Source of the DNA: Janthinobacterium rivuli
GTDB taxonomy: Bacteria; Pseudomonadota; Gammaproteobacteria; Burkholderiales; Burkholderiaceae_D
Length of the DNA stretch: 64,000 nt
Reading direction: 5' to 3'
Assembly (NCBI RefSeq): GCF_029690045.1
Contig: NZ_CP121464.1
Location: 4,464,001 to 4,528,000, forward strand
Positions 9,473-19,340 of this stretch are shown one piece after another. Positions within the stretch are counted from its first letter, which is position 1; each line of letters starts with the position of its first letter. The notes below the pieces were generated by a model. The model was given only the letters and a program-made list of their open reading frames with translations, was not told the DNA's origin and searched no databases. Both the position numbers and the translations under genes were made by a program.

Positions 9473-12400
9473 TCATGCTTTTTCCACCTTCACGAGGAAG
9501 GACTTGAATTCCGGCGTTTGCGAATTCGCATCCCCCACGCCCGGCGTCAGGGTATTGATCAGATACCCTGGCTTGGCCACGCCCGTAAAGCCCCAGTGCA
9601 GCGGCAGGCCCACGGTATGCACCTGCTTGCCCTCGATCGTCAACGCCTTGATGCGCTTGGTGACGACGGCCTTGGCGATGATGTGGCCCCGCTTGGAACT
9701 GACGCGCACTTCACCGCCGGCGACGACGCCGATGCTCTTGGCCAGCTCTTCGCCGATTTCAACGAATTGCTGCGGCTGGATGATGGCATTCAGGCGCGCA
9801 TGCTTGGTCCAGTAATGGAAATGCTCGGTCAGGCGGTAGCTGGTCGCCACATGCGGATATTCCTCGTGCGTGCCGAACATTTTCCGGTCATCGGCGAACA
9901 CGCGCGCGGCCGGATTGCTGGTCGCCTGCGGGTTTTTCGGATGCATGGGGTTGTAGCCCAGCGGATTTTCAAACGGCTCGTAATGCTCGGGGAACGGGCC
10001 TTCGGCCATGGCGCCGCGCGCAAAGAAGCGCGCCACGCCCTCGCCCAGCATGATGAACGGACCCATGCCGTTTTCCGGCGGTTCGTCGACCTTGAAGTCG
10101 GGAATATCGGCCCCGCTCCAGTTCGTGCCATTCCACTCGATGAGCTTGCGGGTCGGATCGAAAGGCTTGCCCTTCAAGTCGCATGAAGCGCGGTTGTACA
10201 GCACGCGGCGGTTCGCCGGCCACGCCCAGGCCCAGCCCAGCGTCTGGCCGATACCGGTCGGGTCGCTGTTGTCGCGCCGTCCCATCTGGTTGCCCGCCTG
10301 CGTCCAGCTGCCGGCGAAAATCCAGCAACCGCTGGTGGTCGTGCCGTCGTCGCGCAATTGCGCAAACGAGGCCAGCTGCTCGCCCTTTTTCACCAGCAGC
10401 TTGGTCGGATCCTTCAGATCGTACAAGTCAACCAGCGCCTTGCCGTTGAATTCGCGGGCGATTTCTTCCGGCTGCGGGTTATGCGGCTGCGCATAATTCC
10501 ACGTCAGGTTGAGAATCGGATCGGGGAACTTGCCGCCCTCTTTCTGGTACATGCTGCGCATGCGCAGGAACAGGCCCGACATGATCTCCAGGTCGCTGCG
10601 CGCCTGGCCCGGCGGTTCGGCCGCCTGCCAGTGCCACTGCAGCACGCGCGAGGAACTCACGAGCGAACCGCGTTCTTCGGCGAAGCAGCTGGTCGGCAAG
10701 CGGAACACTTCCGTCATGATCTTGGTCGGATCGACTTCGTGATACTGCCCGTGCGCCTTCCAGAATTCGCCCGTTTCCACGGCCAGCGGATCCATGATGA
10801 CGAGGAACTTCAGCTTCGACAGCGCTTCCGTGACCTTCTGCTTGTTCGGCGCGGACGCCAGCACGTTGAAGCCCTGGCAGATATAGCCCGTCATCTTGCC
10901 TTGGTGCATGTTCTCGATGGCTTGCATCAAGTCATACGGCTTGTCGAGCTTTGGCAGGTAGTCGAAGGCGTAGTTGTTTTCCGCCGTGGCGAAATCACCC
11001 CACCACGTCTTCATGAAGCTGACGTGGAATTTGCGGTAATTGCTCCAGTAGCTGAGCTGGTTCGGCCGCAGCGGCTTGGTGGCGCGCGCGGCGATATAGC
11101 CATCGAAATCCTGCTCGGCCTCGTTCGGCAAGGTCATATAACCCGGCAACAGATTCGACATCAGGCCCAGATCGGTCAAGCCCTGGATATTCGAGTGGCC
11201 GCGCAAGGCGTTCATGCCGCCGCCCGCGATGCCCATATTGCCCAGCAACAGTTGCACCATGGCGCCCGTGCGGATGGTTTGCGCACCCGTCGAGTGGTGC
11301 GTCCAGCCCAGCGCGTACAGGATGGTACCGGCGCGTCCCGGCACAGCGGTCGAAGCCAGGGCTTCCGCCACTTTGTGGAACTTGTCGGCCGACACGCCGC
11401 ACGTACGTTCGACCATTTCGGTCGTGTAGCGCGCGTAGTGCTTCTTCATCATCTGGTAGACGCAGCGCGGGTGTTCCAGGGTCGGGTCGACCTTGGCATA
11501 GCCGTCTTCGCCGATCTCGTAATCCCAGGTGGCCTTGTTGGTGTACTTGCCTTTTTCCTTGTCGAAACCCGAGAACAGGCCATCTTCGAACGCATAGTCT
11601 TCGCGCACGATGAAGGGCATGTCCGTGTAGTTGCGCACGTACTCATGCTGGATCTTGTCGTTCGTCAGCAGATAATTGATGATCGCGCCGAGGAAGACGA
11701 TGTCCGTGCCGGTACGCGTGGCGCAGTAGTAATCTGCCACGGATGCGGTACGGGTAAAACGCGGATCGACAACGATCAGCTTGGCCTTGTTATGCGCCTT
11801 CGCTTCCGTTACCCATTTGAATCCGCAAGGATGTGCTTCTGCTGCATTGCCGCCCATGACCAGGATCACGTCGGCATTCTTGATATCGACCCAATGATTC
11901 GTCATCGCGCCACGGCCAAACGTCGGGGCAAGACCTGCCACCGTCGGTCCGTGTCATACACGCGCCTGATTATCAAAGGTCAGCATCCCCATGCTGCGCA
12001 CTGTCTTGTGGGTCAGATACCCGACCTCGTTGCTGCCGGCGGACGCGGCAAGCATGCCGGTGGAGAGCCAGCGGTTGACGGTCTTGCCGTCGGCATTCTT
12101 TTCGATCAGGTTGGCGTCACGGTCATCCTTCATCAGGCGCGCGATCTTGTCGAGCGCCACATCCCAGGAAATCGGTTGCCATTCCGTGCCGCCCGGCGCG
12201 CGGTACTCGGGCACTTTCAGGCGGTTCGGGCTGTGGATGAAGTCGACCAGGCTGGCGCCTTTCGGGCACAGGGTGCCGCGGTTCACCGGGTGATCGGCAT
12301 CGCCTTCCACGTGGATGATGCTGGAGACGGCGTTTTTCGCGCCATCGCCCAGTCCATACAGCAGGACGCCGCATCCTACCGAACAGTAGGGACAGGTATT

Positions 12401-12544
12401 GCGTGTCTCGGTCGTGCGAGACAGCTTGTATTGCCGCACTTCCGCCATCGCCTGGCCCGGTGCGAAACCGAGCAGGGCGAGGCTGGAACCAGCAATGGTC
12501 GCGCCAGTTACCCGAAGGAACTGGCGCCTGGACATCTGAACCAT
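9473..12544 (-). CDS. fdoG: Selenocysteine-containing formate dehydrogenase alpha subunit
   Basis: A standard-code reading breaks this gene into 196- and 822-residue pieces, but the break is a single in-frame TGA (11954-11956). The context, NQARV-Sec-HGPTVAG, matches the selenocysteine site of E. coli FdnG/FdoG. Read through, the protein has 1023 residues with Sec197 as molybdenum ligand, the usual family length. The Tat signal is [10 protein letters not shown] (from residue 5), and the [4Fe-4S] motif CPYCSVGCG plus LCPKGA follow. The enzyme oxidises formate to CO2 in the periplasm with a bis-MGD cofactor. ATG at 12544 has AGAGG upstream; an ATG three codons on is also possible. Confidence 0.96.
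11924..11956 (-). promoter_or_regulatory. UGA selenocysteine codon with bacterial SECIS hairpin
   Basis: The UGA (complement 11954-11956) is followed by CGG-U-GGCA-GGUCU-UGCC-CCG. This gives a 3-bp plus 4-bp stem with a single bulged U and a GGUCU apical loop. The bulged U is the 17th base counted from the U of UGA, the spacing of the essential U17 in the E. coli fdhF SECIS. It is the expected SelB binding site for Sec insertion in fdoG. Confidence 0.9.
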
Positions 12545-12576
12545 ATTCAGGCCTCTATGATGTGAGTAAATAAAAA

Positions 12577-12640
12577 GTCATACGGCGTCGTGGTCGTGTC
12601 ATATCACTAAGATATAAGCACCATGCCTGTGCCGTATGAC
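12577..12640. promoter_or_regulatory. Inverted GTCATA repeats upstream of fdoG
   Basis: GTCATACGGC (12577-12586) and its exact inverse GCCGTATGAC (12631-12640) flank a third half-site, GTCATATCAC (12598-12607). All lie 33-96 bp upstream of the fdoG start, where an operator or activator site would be. No known regulator can be named from sequence alone. Confidence 0.45.
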
Positions 12641-12771
12641 ACTATTTTACCCCTCAAACTCAGTCAAGGCTCAGTCCGCCCTAAAAAATTGCACATAGTC
12701 AACATTATTTTATCGGTACCGAACAGTTCCTCTAATCAATACGAGCCTGCCCGGCGCAGCGCCCGTCCATG

Positions 12772-12796
12772 AAAAAAACCCGCTCGCGAGCGGGTT
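12772..12796 (-). terminator. Rho-independent terminator of the siderophore receptor gene
   Basis: Perfect 20-bp palindrome AACCCGCTCG/CGAGCGGGTT (12777-12796) followed on the minus strand by a run of Ts (plus strand A-run 12772-12778). It lies 17 bp past the stop of the TonB-dependent receptor gene. Confidence 0.85.
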
Positions 12797-12813
12797 GTGA
12801 GGAGTGACAAAAA

Positions 12814-14949
12814 TTACAGACTGTAGCGCAAGGTCAGCGCCACATTGCGCGGCGCGCCCGGCAAGCTCAGGTTCGGGCTGGAACCGTGGCCCGACACGAT
12901 GTAGCGCGTGTCGCCGATATTGTTGATGTTCAGCTGCACTTCATAGCGGCCTGTGCGGTATGCGGCCATGGCGTCGGCCGTCACGTAGCCGGGCAAGACC
13001 ACCGTGTTGCCGGCATTGGCGAAACGGCTGCCGACGGCATTCGCGCCGCCGCCCACGGTGAAGCCGTGGCCCAGGTCTTTCGTCAGCCACAGATTGGCCA
13101 TGTTGCGTGCCGTCAGGGTGGCGCGCTTGCCTTTGACGTCAACGGAGCCAGCCGCACTCACGCTCGTGTCCTTGGCGATGGAGTCCGTGATGGTGGCGTC
13201 CAGGTAAGCGTAGCCGGCCATCATTTTCCAGCCATCGTGCAAGTCCGCGTTGAAGGTCAGTTCCAGGCCATCCGTGCGCTGCGTGCCGATGGGAATGATG
13301 CGGTTCGTGATCGGTTCGCTGCTCTTGATATTGTCGCGCTCCAGGCGGAACAGCGACACGGTGGCGTTGGCGCGGCCGCCCCACAGATCGTACTTGGCGC
13401 CCACTTCCGTGTTGCGCGTGGTTTCCGGCGCCAGGTCGGCATTGTTGGCGGCCAGGGCGAAGTTTTCGCCGCTCGGCTGGAACGAGCGGCTCCACGACGC
13501 GTAGTACGATTGCACGGCGCTCGGTTGCCAGACGAGGCCCGCGCGGGGGCTGTAGGCCGAATCCGTGCGCGACAAATCCGCCGTCGTCACGCCAAGCGCA
13601 TTGGCCAGGCGCGACTGCTGCTTGTAGCGGTCATAGCGCAGGCCGGCCAGCGCCTTCCACTCATCGCTGAAGCTGATGGCGTCCTGCACGTAGGCGGCGG
13701 CCGTGTCATAGGTACCGAAGGTATCGCCGCGCGCGCCCAGCTTGCTGCGGCTGACCTGCGGCAGGACGGGATGGAAGATCGATACGTTCGACGCCACCGC
13801 GGTCGAGGCCCAGCTCGACGCATCCTTGTTTTGCTTGCCGAATTCGGCGCCGTACAGCACTTCATGGCGCAAGGTGCCCGTGACCAGCTTTTGCGTCAGT
13901 TCCGTCTGGTTGAACCAGCCGCTCTCGTCGCGGTTGAGCTTGGCGTGGCCCAGGCTCATCGTGCCCTTGACTTCGTTGACGTTGCCGGAAATATTCGTGT
14001 TGTTGCGGTCCAGGTGGTAATCGTAATAGCGGAAGGCATTGCGCAGCGACAAGCTGTCGCTGAACTTGTGCGTCAGGGTGGCGGCCGTGGAGACCACGCG
14101 CGACTGGCTGAAGTCCGCATCGCGCGCATTGGCGGCGCCGTAATAAGTGCCCGCATCGACGGCGACCGGGCGGCCGTGGTAGGACGGGATGCCGAAGTCC
14201 GTCAGGCGGCGGTCTTCCAGGTAATCGCCCTGCAGCAGCAGTTTGGTGGCGCTGGACAGGCGGATGGCCACGGAAGGCGACAGCGCCGTGCGGTTGATGA
14301 ATTGCTGGTCGCGATAGCTGTCCGACAACTCGCGCGCGCCCGTAAAGCGCCAGTCCACCGTCTCGCCCACGCGGCCCACGTCGACTTCGCCGCGGCGCCC
14401 TTTTGTGTTCGTCAGGCTCAGGGCCAGGTCCGTGATATCGATACCCGGTTTTTTGGTGATGCGGTTGACCAGGCCACCCGAGGAACCGCGGCCGTACAGC
14501 ACGGCGGCCGGTCCCTTGATCACTTCCAGGCGCTCCACGTTCGACAGGTCGCGGAAATACAGGGCGTCATCGCGGAAGCCGTCGACGAACTGGTCGCCGA
14601 TGGCCGTGAAGCCGCGGATGAACACCTGGTCGCGCTGGCCGTCGCCCGTGGACAGGCCCACGCCGGGGATGTTCTTCATGATGTCCTGGATCGACATGGC
14701 GTTCTGGTCGCGGATGACGGCGGCCGGCACCACGTTGATCGTCTGCGGCACGTCGCGCAAGGCCATTTCCGTCTTGGTGCCGCTGGCCGAGGTGGCGGCG
14801 ACATAGCCCTCCTTGTCCTTCGACGCCGTCACGGTGACGGCGGGCAAACTTTGCTGTGCCCAGCTTGCCAATGGCGTGGCGCCGAAGGTCAAGGCGCCCA
14901 GTACGGCGATGGTGATCGGTTTACATCCTGGCTTGCGCTGTTGCTGCAT
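12814..14949 (-). CDS. TonB-dependent siderophore receptor
   Basis: 711 residues. Signal peptide about 1-31 (ending ASWAQQ), a TonB-box-like stretch LPAVTVTAS, then the plug domain with QTINVVP, VFIRGF and VLYGRGSSGG motifs, and a 22-strand barrel ending in aromatic RYSL, as outer membrane barrels do. It is closest in style to catecholate receptors such as Fiu; the substrate cannot be fixed from sequence. A Fur box lies immediately upstream, so iron repression is likely. No siderophore synthesis or TonB genes adjoin it. Confidence 0.9.
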   Translation of the reverse strand: MQQQRKPGCKPITIAVLGALTFGATPLASWAQQSLPAVTVTASKDKEGYVAATSASGTKTEMALRDVPQTINVVPAAVIRDQNAMSIQDIMKNIPGVGLSTGDGQRDQVFIRGFTAIGDQFVDGFRDDALYFRDLSNVERLEVIKGPAAVLYGRGSSGGLVNRITKKPGIDITDLALSLTNTKGRRGEVDVGRVGETVDWRFTGARELSDSYRDQQFINRTALSPSVAIRLSSATKLLLQGDYLEDRRLTDFGIPSYHGRPVAVDAGTYYGAANARDADFSQSRVVSTAATLTHKFSDSLSLRNAFRYYDYHLDRNNTNISGNVNEVKGTMSLGHAKLNRDESGWFNQTELTQKLVTGTLRHEVLYGAEFGKQNKDASSWASTAVASNVSIFHPVLPQVSRSKLGARGDTFGTYDTAAAYVQDAISFSDEWKALAGLRYDRYKQQSRLANALGVTTADLSRTDSAYSPRAGLVWQPSAVQSYYASWSRSFQPSGENFALAANNADLAPETTRNTEVGAKYDLWGGRANATVSLFRLERDNIKSSEPITNRIIPIGTQRTDGLELTFNADLHDGWKMMAGYAYLDATITDSIAKDTSVSAAGSVDVKGKRATLTARNMANLWLTKDLGHGFTVGGGANAVGSRFANAGNTVVLPGYVTADAMAAYRTGRYEVQLNINNIGDTRYIVSGHGSSPNLSLPGAPRNVALTLRYSL

Positions 14950-14972
14950 ACAATTCCCTGGTCGATGTTTTA

Positions 14973-14995
14973 ATACGAATGATTATCATTAGTAT
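14973..14995. promoter_or_regulatory. Fur box upstream of the siderophore receptor
   Basis: Contains the perfect 13-bp palindrome AATGATTATCATT (14978-14990), extended by near-symmetric ATAC/GTAT flanks, closely matching the Fur consensus. It lies about 25-45 bp upstream of the receptor's start codon. The divergent chemotaxis gene starts over 330 bp away, so the site most likely controls the receptor. Confidence 0.85.
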
Positions 14996-15201
14996 TTTAT
15001 CAGCGAGTGATGCCTAAAGTAAGGGTTACTGTAAGTGATAGTACTTATGGACTAGGTACTTGATGTAAAAACACAACAGGAAATCAATATCAAAAAACAA
15101 TTAAAATTGCTTTGAAAAACTATTTCTCTGCGTCAATGCTATACTTGCGGCTTGCTGGGCAACGGTCAGCCTGACCGACATGCCCCTTGCTTTACCTCCA
15201 T

Positions 15202-15220
15202 CGCCACGCTCAGCGTGGCG
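15202..15220. promoter_or_regulatory. 19-bp palindrome in the leader of the chemotaxis receptor gene
   Basis: CGCCACGCT-C-AGCGTGGCG is a perfect dyad 112 bp before the MCP start. It has no T-run, so it is not an obvious terminator; a protein binding site or leader hairpin is possible. The rest of the 382-bp gap 14950-15331 holds the Fur box and AT-rich promoter sequence; I see no further gene. Confidence 0.35.
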
Positions 15221-15331
15221 CGCCGCACAGCCATCACGCGGCACCCGAAGACCCCGATCCCCTGCGCCTTGCGGCGCCTGTCCGCCCCTGCTGGCGGCGG
15301 CGATCATGACTATTAAACTGTTAGGAATTAC

Positions 15332-17044
15332 ATGAAAAACCTGAACATCGGCAGCCGCCTTGGCGTCGGCTTTGCTGTCGTATTGCTGTTGCTTGCCGCC
15401 TTGACCGTCACCGCCCTCGTGCGCATGCAAACGGCCAGCGACCTGACTTACCGCCTCATCAATACCAGCATCAAGAACCAGCGCATGGTGGCCGAATGGT
15501 CGAAGATCATTGAACTCAACAGCGTGCGCGGCGTCGCCTCGTTTGAAATCACCGATCCCGTCGTGCGCGCCAAGATCGAGGAAGACTTGAAAGTCGATGC
15601 GGAGCGTTCCAGCAAGCTGCAGGATGACATCATCGCGTCCTTGCTCAACCCGGCCGTGATCGAGCAATTCAAGGTCGTGCGCAAGGTGCGCACCGACTAC
15701 GTGACGACGCGCGCGCGCGCCTTCAAGATGAAGGCCGACGGCGACATGGCAGGCGCCAAGATCGTGTTCGACAAGGAAGTCGCACCGATCACTGTGGCTT
15801 ATCTGGCCGAAGTGAAACGCTTTGCCGGCATGCAGATCAAGGCCGCCGACGGCGTCGGCAACAGCATCATCGAAGCCTACAGCGGCACCCGCGTTTTCCT
15901 GATCACCATGGGCGTGCTGGCTGTGCTGATGGGCATCGGTTTCGCCTGGTGGATCACGCGTTCGATCACCGGCCCCATCCGCGCCGCCGTGAAAGTGGCG
16001 GAAACCGTGGCAGCGGGCGACCTGAGCAGCGTCATCACGGCGCAAGGCCGCGATGAAACGGGCCAGCTGATGCACGCCCTGAAAACCATGAACGACAGCC
16101 TCGTCGGCATCGTGGGACAAGTACGCAGCGGCACCGACACCATCGCCACGGCGTCCGCGGAAATCGCCGCCGGCAACCAGGACCTGTCGTCGCGCACGGA
16201 GCAGCAAGCCAGTTCGCTGGAAGAAACGGCCTCGTCGATGGAAGAACTGACCTCGACCGTGAAACAGAATGCCGACAACGCGCGCCAGGCGAATAAACTG
16301 GCCGGCGACGCAGCCGGCATCGCCAGCCGCGGCGGCGCCGTGGTGGCCGAAGTGGTCGCCACCATGGGCGAGATCAATACCTCGTCGAAGAAAATCGTCG
16401 ACATCATTTCCGTCATCGATGGCATCGCCTTCCAGACCAACATCCTGGCCCTGAACGCGGCCGTGGAAGCGGCACGCGCCGGCGAACAGGGCCGCGGCTT
16501 TGCCGTGGTCGCCACGGAAGTGCGCAACCTGGCACAGCGTTCGGCAGCGGCGGCGAAAGAGATCAAGGGCTTGATCGACGACTCCGTGCAAAAAGTCGAC
16601 GTGGGCACGGACCTGGTCGACAAGGCAGGCAAGACGATGGAAGAAATCGTGCAAAGTATCGGCTTCGTCACCTCCATCATGAGCGAGATCAGCAACGCCA
16701 GCGAAGAACAGAGCGCGGGCATTGAGCAAGTCAACCAGGCCATTTCCGAAATGGATCAAGTGACCCAGCAGAATGCAGCCCTGGTGGAAGAAGCGTCGGC
16801 AGCGGCCGAAGCGATGCAGGAACAGGCGAGTGAACTGGCGCAAGTGGTCAGCGTCTTCCGCCTCGACGCCAATGCGGCGGCCACCGACCGTTTCAGCGTG
16901 AAAACCGCACAGCGCAGCGCGCCGGCCGCGACAGCCCCTGCCGCGCCAGCCCGCAAGGCCTCCACCCCTGCCCTGCGCCTGCCCGTGATGCGCAACAGCG
17001 GCAAGGCCGCGGCGCCGGCCGAAGGCGAGTGGGAAGAGTTTTAA
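15332..17044 (+). CDS. Methyl-accepting chemotaxis protein (Tar/Tsr-like)
   Basis: 570 residues: TM1 about 10-30, a four-helix-bundle periplasmic domain to about 187 (4HB_MCP style), TM2 about 188-208, HAMP to about 262, then a long methylation/signalling domain. The highly conserved hairpin tip reads [24 protein letters not shown] (split here only for description). An Ala/Pro-rich linker leads to a C-terminal EWEEF, resembling the NWETF pentapeptide that tethers CheR and CheB. It therefore looks like a full-adaptation receptor. No che genes adjoin it, so it belongs to a dispersed receptor set. Confidence 0.93.
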   Translation: MKNLNIGSRLGVGFAVVLLLLAALTVTALVRMQTASDLTYRLINTSIKNQRMVAEWSKIIELNSVRGVASFEITDPVVRAKIEEDLKVDAERSSKLQDDIIASLLNPAVIEQFKVVRKVRTDYVTTRARAFKMKADGDMAGAKIVFDKEVAPITVAYLAEVKRFAGMQIKAADGVGNSIIEAYSGTRVFLITMGVLAVLMGIGFAWWITRSITGPIRAAVKVAETVAAGDLSSVITAQGRDETGQLMHALKTMNDSLVGIVGQVRSGTDTIATASAEIAAGNQDLSSRTEQQASSLEETASSMEELTSTVKQNADNARQANKLAGDAAGIASRGGAVVAEVVATMGEINTSSKKIVDIISVIDGIAFQTNILALNAAVEAARAGEQGRGFAVVATEVRNLAQRSAAAAKEIKGLIDDSVQKVDVGTDLVDKAGKTMEEIVQSIGFVTSIMSEISNASEEQSAGIEQVNQAISEMDQVTQQNAALVEEASAAAEAMQEQASELAQVVSVFRLDANAAATDRFSVKTAQRSAPAATAPAAPARKASTPALRLPVMRNSGKAAAPAEGEWEEF

Positions 17045-17067
17045 GTCCGCGTCAACAGCAAGAACAG

Positions 17068-18822
17068 CTATTGCCGGCGTATCTCGGCAATGGCTGCCTC
17101 CAGCACCTCGTCGCGCCCGGCCCGTATGCCGGCAAGCGTGGGCCTGACCTCGATATCGGGAATGATGCCCACGCGCTGCGTGGGGCGCCGGTCCGGATAA
17201 AACACGCCGATGCCGCTGATCAGGGTGCTCAAGCCGCCGGGCAGCGAAAACGTCGAAATATTCCCATCCGCGCCAGCCGTGGTGCTGCCGACCACCTTCG
17301 CGCGCGGCGCCACGCGCAAGGCCATGGCCGTGTATTCGGCCTGGCTCTGGCTCACTTCATCGACCAGCAGCATGACCTTGCCCGCATAGCGCGGCGCTTG
17401 CGGGTACAAGGCCACAGGCTGGGTCCAGTGAAAGGCGCCGGGGTTGCCAAGGTCGCCTTTGGTAAAGCGGGCAAACGCCGTGGGCCGCTCGACCAGGTAA
17501 GCGCCCAGGGCAAAGACGACAAACTCGCGCGGGTAGTTGCGTATATCGATAATCAGGCCGCGGCTGCCTGCCGCCGCTGCCATATGCGCCGCCACGTCGG
17601 CCCGCTTGAGGCTCGACAGCTTGAGGTAGGCGATATCGTCGCCCAGGCGCTGAAACGTTTCCCCTTCCCTGTCATGCGTATCCGGACCCGCTTGCCGCCC
17701 GGCTGGCACGCGCTGCGCCGTCAATTCCACAGCCTCCTGGCCGCGGCGCACCTGCAGCCGGATTGCACCGCAGGCGCCAGCCGTCAGCCTGCCCGCCATG
17801 TCGCGCAAGCGCGCCGCCTCATTCGATGCCGCATAGTGGGGCCGCCAGGTGGCGACCAGTTGCGCCACCGGCACGCCATCGACGCTGTCAATGACATCGC
17901 CGACCTGCAAGCGCGTCGCCGCCCCGGCTTCCCGGTAACCCACTACCACCGCGCTGCTGTCGATGAAGCGAATCTTGACTGGCAGCCGGCATTGCCCCAC
18001 GGGCGGACGCACGTGCATCGAACTCCACAGATTAGTATGGGTATCGTGCAGGCGCGCGATCACCGCCATCATTTCCAGCTGATAGCTGGCGCGGTCCCTG
18101 GCCAGCGCGATGCGCGGCAGCGACTGGCGCAGGACGTCATCCCAGTTTTCCCCTGTCAGATCGCGGTAGGGCGCCCAGTATTCGATGATATTCCAGAAGC
18201 GAAACAAGGCCAGCAACTGAAAGCCGGCATCGGGCAGCGCCAGGTCCGGATAGGCTGGTTCATGTTCAAAAACGGGATTGCCCACCTGCTCCTGCATGCG
18301 CAGATAAAATTGGCTGGCCGACGCCGGCCGGTGCAGATAAATGTGCCGCAGATCGGCGCGCAAGCCCGCGCCCAGCAAGCTCGCATCATCCATCCATTGC
18401 AGCGCGGGACGCAGATGCAGCTCACCCTGCGCCGGGACGGCACAAGGGTCGCAGCCGGCAAGCGACCCCAGACCGGCGATCCAGTCCCGCAGCACGGCAT
18501 CGCCCGCCGCCCTGTCGGGCGCGGCCAGCATTTTCGGCATGACACGCAGGAGTTCATAGTCCCACTGCCGCCCGCCCGCGGTGATCAAGGGGTGATGGTA
18601 TTTCAGGAAGCCCCATACCTTGCCGAGCACGGCGAGGTTGTCGACTTGTGCCGGCGTCACGGCGTCGAGCGCGATGCGCGAGCCGGCATCGAAGGCGTGA
18701 TCCGTTTCAAACGCGGTGTGGCGGCCATCCTGCGAAAAAGCCGGTGGCGCCGTAGCGACGAACAGAAAGGCAATGGCTGGCATGCACCAGCGCGCCAGTC
18801 TCAGACAGGGTATCCATTTCAT
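17068..18822 (-). CDS. S41 family peptidase (584 aa)
   Basis: Start set at the ATG at 18822 (AAGGAAG upstream), followed by a hydrophobic signal segment MPAIAFLFVATAPPAFS. The frame is open further upstream but only as a shadow of the neighbouring gene. A PDZ-like part (LQVGDVIDSVDGVPVAQL) precedes a C-terminal processing protease fold with RGLIIDIRNYP and the probable nucleophile region DEVSQSQAEYTAM. A secreted or periplasmic peptidase is likely; substrate unknown. It is convergent with the MCP gene, 23 bp apart. Confidence 0.8.
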   Translation of the reverse strand: MKWIPCLRLARWCMPAIAFLFVATAPPAFSQDGRHTAFETDHAFDAGSRIALDAVTPAQVDNLAVLGKVWGFLKYHHPLITAGGRQWDYELLRVMPKMLAAPDRAAGDAVLRDWIAGLGSLAGCDPCAVPAQGELHLRPALQWMDDASLLGAGLRADLRHIYLHRPASASQFYLRMQEQVGNPVFEHEPAYPDLALPDAGFQLLALFRFWNIIEYWAPYRDLTGENWDDVLRQSLPRIALARDRASYQLEMMAVIARLHDTHTNLWSSMHVRPPVGQCRLPVKIRFIDSSAVVVGYREAGAATRLQVGDVIDSVDGVPVAQLVATWRPHYAASNEAARLRDMAGRLTAGACGAIRLQVRRGQEAVELTAQRVPAGRQAGPDTHDREGETFQRLGDDIAYLKLSSLKRADVAAHMAAAAGSRGLIIDIRNYPREFVVFALGAYLVERPTAFARFTKGDLGNPGAFHWTQPVALYPQAPRYAGKVMLLVDEVSQSQAEYTAMALRVAPRAKVVGSTTAGADGNISTFSLPGGLSTLISGIGVFYPDRRPTQRVGIIPDIEVRPTLAGIRAGRDEVLEAAIAEIRRQ

Positions 18823-18854
18823 CCAGCTTCCTTGACAGGGGTTACGACAGCCAT

Positions 18855-19307
18855 TCAGCTCAGGCGCGCTTGCGCATCCGCGACCAGGGTGGCCAGCTCG
18901 CGCGGCACCGCTTGCGCCAGGAAATCGAGCGCCAGTTGTTCCGGATCGATGGCCGCGTCCAGCGGCAAGCCATGCTCGAAGCCGCCCACCATGATACGGC
19001 AAAAATGCGGCGATTCCGCCCGCGTTTCCACATACCAGCAGCCCGCATGGCCCTGCACGAAGTATTCGCCGATAAAGTAGCCCAGCATGGTTTTCACCCA
19101 CTGCCAGCTCTCGTCGCGGATGACGATGGTGCGCATGGCAGCATCGATGTACGGCAGGTATTCGGCCGCGTTGGTCAGCACTTCGTGCGCCGGCTGAATG
19201 CCCAGGCGCTCGACGAAATTCACCAGCGAGGCGCCCAGCGCGTCATAGTAGGCATCGAAATCCGCCTGGCTTTGTTGCAGTAATTTTTCTTGTTCGTTCG
19301 ACAGCAT
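18855..19307 (-). CDS. Conserved hypothetical protein (150 aa)
   Basis: No family recognised. The protein is acidic, with no signal peptide or membrane segment. Notable are aromatic stretches around the centre (ESWQWVKTMLGYFIGEYF, 18 residues) and a CWYVETR strand, suggesting a small alpha/beta cytosolic protein. GGAG lies before the ATG at 19307. It is followed 32 bp later on the same strand by the S41 peptidase gene, so the two may be co-transcribed. Confidence 0.6.
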   Translation of the reverse strand: MLSNEQEKLLQQSQADFDAYYDALGASLVNFVERLGIQPAHEVLTNAAEYLPYIDAAMRTIVIRDESWQWVKTMLGYFIGEYFVQGHAGCWYVETRAESPHFCRIMVGGFEHGLPLDAAIDPEQLALDFLAQAVPRELATLVADAQARLS

Positions 19308-19340
19308 TCACACTCCACAGACATTCAACAATCCCCTATT

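Noticed and set aside
15015..15050. TAAAGT-like sequence before the MCP gene as a sigma-28 promoter
   Set aside because: No convincing GCCGATAA at the right spacing.
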